From Pyropia haitanensis (taxonomy: Eukaryota; Rhodophyta; Bangiophyceae; Bangiales; Bangiaceae), in the NCBI GenBank assembly GCA_008729055.1, contig SDUX01000132.1:1-18276 (forward strand): DNA of 18,276 bases, read 5' to 3'. The translations under genes were made by a program, and so were the position numbers. The stretch's first letter is position 1, and every line of letters starts with the position of its first letter. Below the pieces are notes generated by a model that saw only the letters and a list, made by a program, of their open reading frames with translations, was not told the origin of the DNA and made no database searches. Positions 15,954 through 18,276 of the stretch are shown piece by piece.

Positions 15954-18276
15954 CCAGCGCCACCCCCCGCAAAGAAGACGACGCCGCCGGCAGGGGGGAG
16001 CTGCCGGCGGCGGGGGGGCGGCGCCAAAAGTACGCCGCCGCCGCCCCCGCGACGAAGACGACGCCGCCGGCAGGGGGGAGCTGCCGGCGGCGGGGGGGCG
16101 GCGCCAAAAGTAGGCAGGCGCCGCCCCCCGCGAGGAAGACGACGCCGCCGGAAGGGGGGAGCTGCCGGCGGCGGGGGGGCGGCGCCAAAAGTAGGCAGGC
16201 ACCGCCCCCAAAGAGGAAGACGACGCCGCCGGCAGGGGGGAGCTGCCGCCGGCGGGGGGGCGGCGCCAAAAGTACGCAGGCACCGCCCCCCGCGAGGAAG
16301 ACGACGCCGCCGGCAGGGGGGAGCTGCCGGCGGCGGGGGGGCGGCGCCAAAAGTACGCCGGCGCCGCCCCCCGCGACGAAGACGACGCCGCCGGCAGGGG
16401 GGAGCTGCCGCCGGCGGGGGGGCGGCGCCAAAAGTACGCCGCCGCCGCCCCCCGCGAGGAAGACGACGCCGCCGGCAGGGGGGAGCTGCCGCCGGCGGGG
16501 GGGCGGCGCCAAAAGTAGGCAGGCGCCGCCCCCCGCGAGGAAGACGACGCCGCCGGAAGGGGGGAGCTGCCGGCGGCGGGGGGGCGGCGCCAAAAGTAGG
16601 CAGGCACCGCCCCCAAAGAGGAAGACGACGCCGCCGGCAGGGGGGAGCTGCCGCCGGCGGGGGGGCGGCGCCAAAAGTACGCAGGCACCGCCCCCCGCGA
16701 GGAAGACGACGCCGCCGGCAGGGGGGAGCTGCCGCCGGCGGGGGGGCGGCGCCAAAAGTAGGCAGGCACCGCCCCCGCGAGGAAGACGACGCCGCCGGCA
16801 GGGGGGAGCTGCCGCCGGCGGGGGGGCGGCGCCAAAAGTACGCAGGCACCGCCCCCCGCGAGGAAGACGACGCCGCCGGCAGGGGGGAGCTGCCGGCGGC
16901 GGGGGGGCGGCGCCAAAAGTAGGCAAGCGCCGCCCCCCGCAAGGAAGACGACGCCGCCGGCAGGGGGGAGCTGCCGACGGCGGGGGGCGGCGCCAAAAGT
17001 ACGCCGCCGCCGCCCCCAAAGAGGAAGACGACGCCGCCGGCAGGGGGGAGCTGCCGGCGGCGGCGGGGCGGCGCCAAAAGTAGGCAGGCACCGCCCCCCG
17101 CGAGGGAGACGACGCCGCCGGTAGGGGGGAGCTGCCGGCGGCGGGGGGGCGGCGCCAAAAGTAGGCAGGCACCGCCCCCCGCGAGGAAGACGACGCCGCC
17201 GGCAGGGGGGAGCTGCCGCCGGCGGGGGGGCGGCGCCAAAAGTAGGCAAGCGCCGCCCCCCGCGAGGAAGACGACGCCGCCGGCAGGGGGGAGCTGCCGG
17301 CGGCGGGGGGGCGGCGCCAAAAGTACGCAGGCACCGCCCCCAAAGAGGAAGACGACGCCGCCGGCAGGGGGGAGCTGCCGGCGGCGGGGGGGCGGCGCCA
17401 AAAGTAGGCAGGCACCGCCCCCCGCGAGGAAGACGACGCCGCCGGCAGGGGGGAGCTGCCGCCGGCGGGGGGGCGGCGCCAAAAGTACGCAAGCGCCGCC
17501 CCCAGAGAGGAAGACGACGCCGCCGGCAGGGGGGAGCTGCCGGCGGCGGGGGGCGGCGCCAAAAGTAGGCAAGCACCGCCCCCCGCGAGGAAGACGACGC
17601 CGCCGGCAGGGGGGAGCTGCCGGCGGCGGGGGGGCGGCGCCAAAAGTAGGCAAGCGCCGCCCCCCGCGAGGAAGACGACGCCGCCGGCAGGGGGGAGCTG
17701 CCGGCGGCGGGGGGGCGGCGCCAAAAGTAGGCAGGCACCGCCCCCGCGAGGAAGACGACGCCGCCGGCAGGGGGGAGCTGCCGGCGGCGGGGGGCGGCGC
17801 CAAAAGTACGCAAGCGCCGCCCCCAAAGAGGAAGACGACGCCGCCGGCAGGGGGGAGCTGCCGCCGGCGGGGGGCGGCGCCAAAAGTAGGCAGGCACCGC
17901 CCCCCGCGAGGAAGACGACGCCGCCGGCAGGGGGGAGCTGCCGCCGGCGGGGGGGCGGCGCCAAAAGTAGGCAAGCGCCGCCCCCCGCGAGGAAGACGAC
18001 GCCGCCGGCATGGGGGAGCTGCCGGCGGCGGGGGGCGGCGCCAAAAGTACGCAGGCACCGCCCCCCGCGAGGAAGACGACGCCGCCGGCAGGGGGGAGCT
18101 GCCGCCGGCGGGGGGGCGGCGCCAAAAGTACGCCGGCGCCGCCCCCCGCGAGGAAGACGACGCCGCCGGCAGGGGGGAGCTGCCGGCGGCGGGGGCGGCG
18201 CCAAAAGTACGCCGGCGCCGCCCCCAGAGAGGAAGACGACGCCCACGGCAGGGGGGAGCTGCCGGCGGCGGGGGGG
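15954..18276. repeat. 81-bp minisatellite, at least 28 copies, running off the window
   Basis: GCCAAAAGT recurs 28 times from 16023 to 18200, mostly every 81 bp, with a few units of 79 or 80 through loss of C or G from homopolymers. Each unit reads roughly: GGCGCCAAAAGTA, a variable GGCAGGCACC-type word, CGCCCCCCGCGAGGAAGACGA, then CGCCGCCGGCAG, GGGGGAG and CTGCCGGCGGCG, with a final G run. The two 12-mers are perfect inverted arms (first copy 15982-15993 and 16001-16012). Variants include AAAGAGG for GCGAGG, and CTGCCGCCGGCGG, which weakens the hairpin. The minus strand is open in all three frames only because 81 is divisible by three and stop codons are absent. I regard it as non-coding. 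Confidence 0.95.

Noticed and set aside
15676..18246. 856-codon minus-strand frame with a 27-residue repeat
   Set aside because: All three minus frames are open across the array. Frames slip at 79/80-bp units, and the product has no recognisable domain, so the openness follows from unit length and composition.
15954..18276. CRISPR array
   Set aside because: Units are repeated over their whole length with no unique spacers, and the context is eukaryotic.
1..18276. tRNA, rRNA, telomere repeats or organelle genes
   Set aside because: No cloverleaf, rRNA core motif or TTAGGG-type telomere array was seen on either strand by eye; a covariance-model scan would settle it.

Overview
The window looks like GC-rich nuclear DNA of a eukaryote. 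Long alanine/proline/glycine-rich reading frames, fragments of eukaryote-type genes (MCM4-like, DUS3-like, armadillo-repeat), hAT DNA transposons and two large tandem arrays all point that way. There is no bacterial operon structure and no tRNA, rRNA or CRISPR. A GC-rich alga, for example a bangiophyte red alga, would fit, but the sequence alone cannot prove it.

Layout. (1) 1-4850: five copies, the first incomplete at the window edge, of a G-rich satellite with a 0.92-1.14 kb period. (2) 4988-5753 (+): the C-terminal part of an MCM4-like replicative helicase subunit, whose catalytic core is absent. (3) 6204-6760 (+): a fragment of an armadillo-repeat protein, followed by a lower-GC stretch. 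(4) 7007-8949: two nested hAT elements. The outer one (7015-8089) carries a decayed transposase C-terminus. The inner one (8094-8937) carries a BED-finger N-terminal scrap. The inner element landed exactly on the outer element's right terminus, and both 8-bp target duplications are intact and readable. (5) 9702-10403 (-): a probable low-complexity protein gene. (6) 11281-13069 (-): the N-terminal half of a DUS3-like tRNA-dihydrouridine synthase behind a very long alanine-rich extension. (7) 13070-15680: GC-rich unassigned DNA with a 200-bp fold-back element. (8) 15681-18276: a degenerate repeat leading into 28 copies of an 81-bp hairpin-bearing minisatellite that runs off the window.

The genes do not form a pathway. 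The recognisable ones are all partial. The MCM4 and DUS3 frames each break once at a G/C homopolymer, in both cases as if one base were missing. This suggests sequencing or assembly indels as much as true decay. I found no new defence or metabolic system. The most informative structure is the nested hAT insertion, followed by the two arrays and the truncated housekeeping genes beside them.
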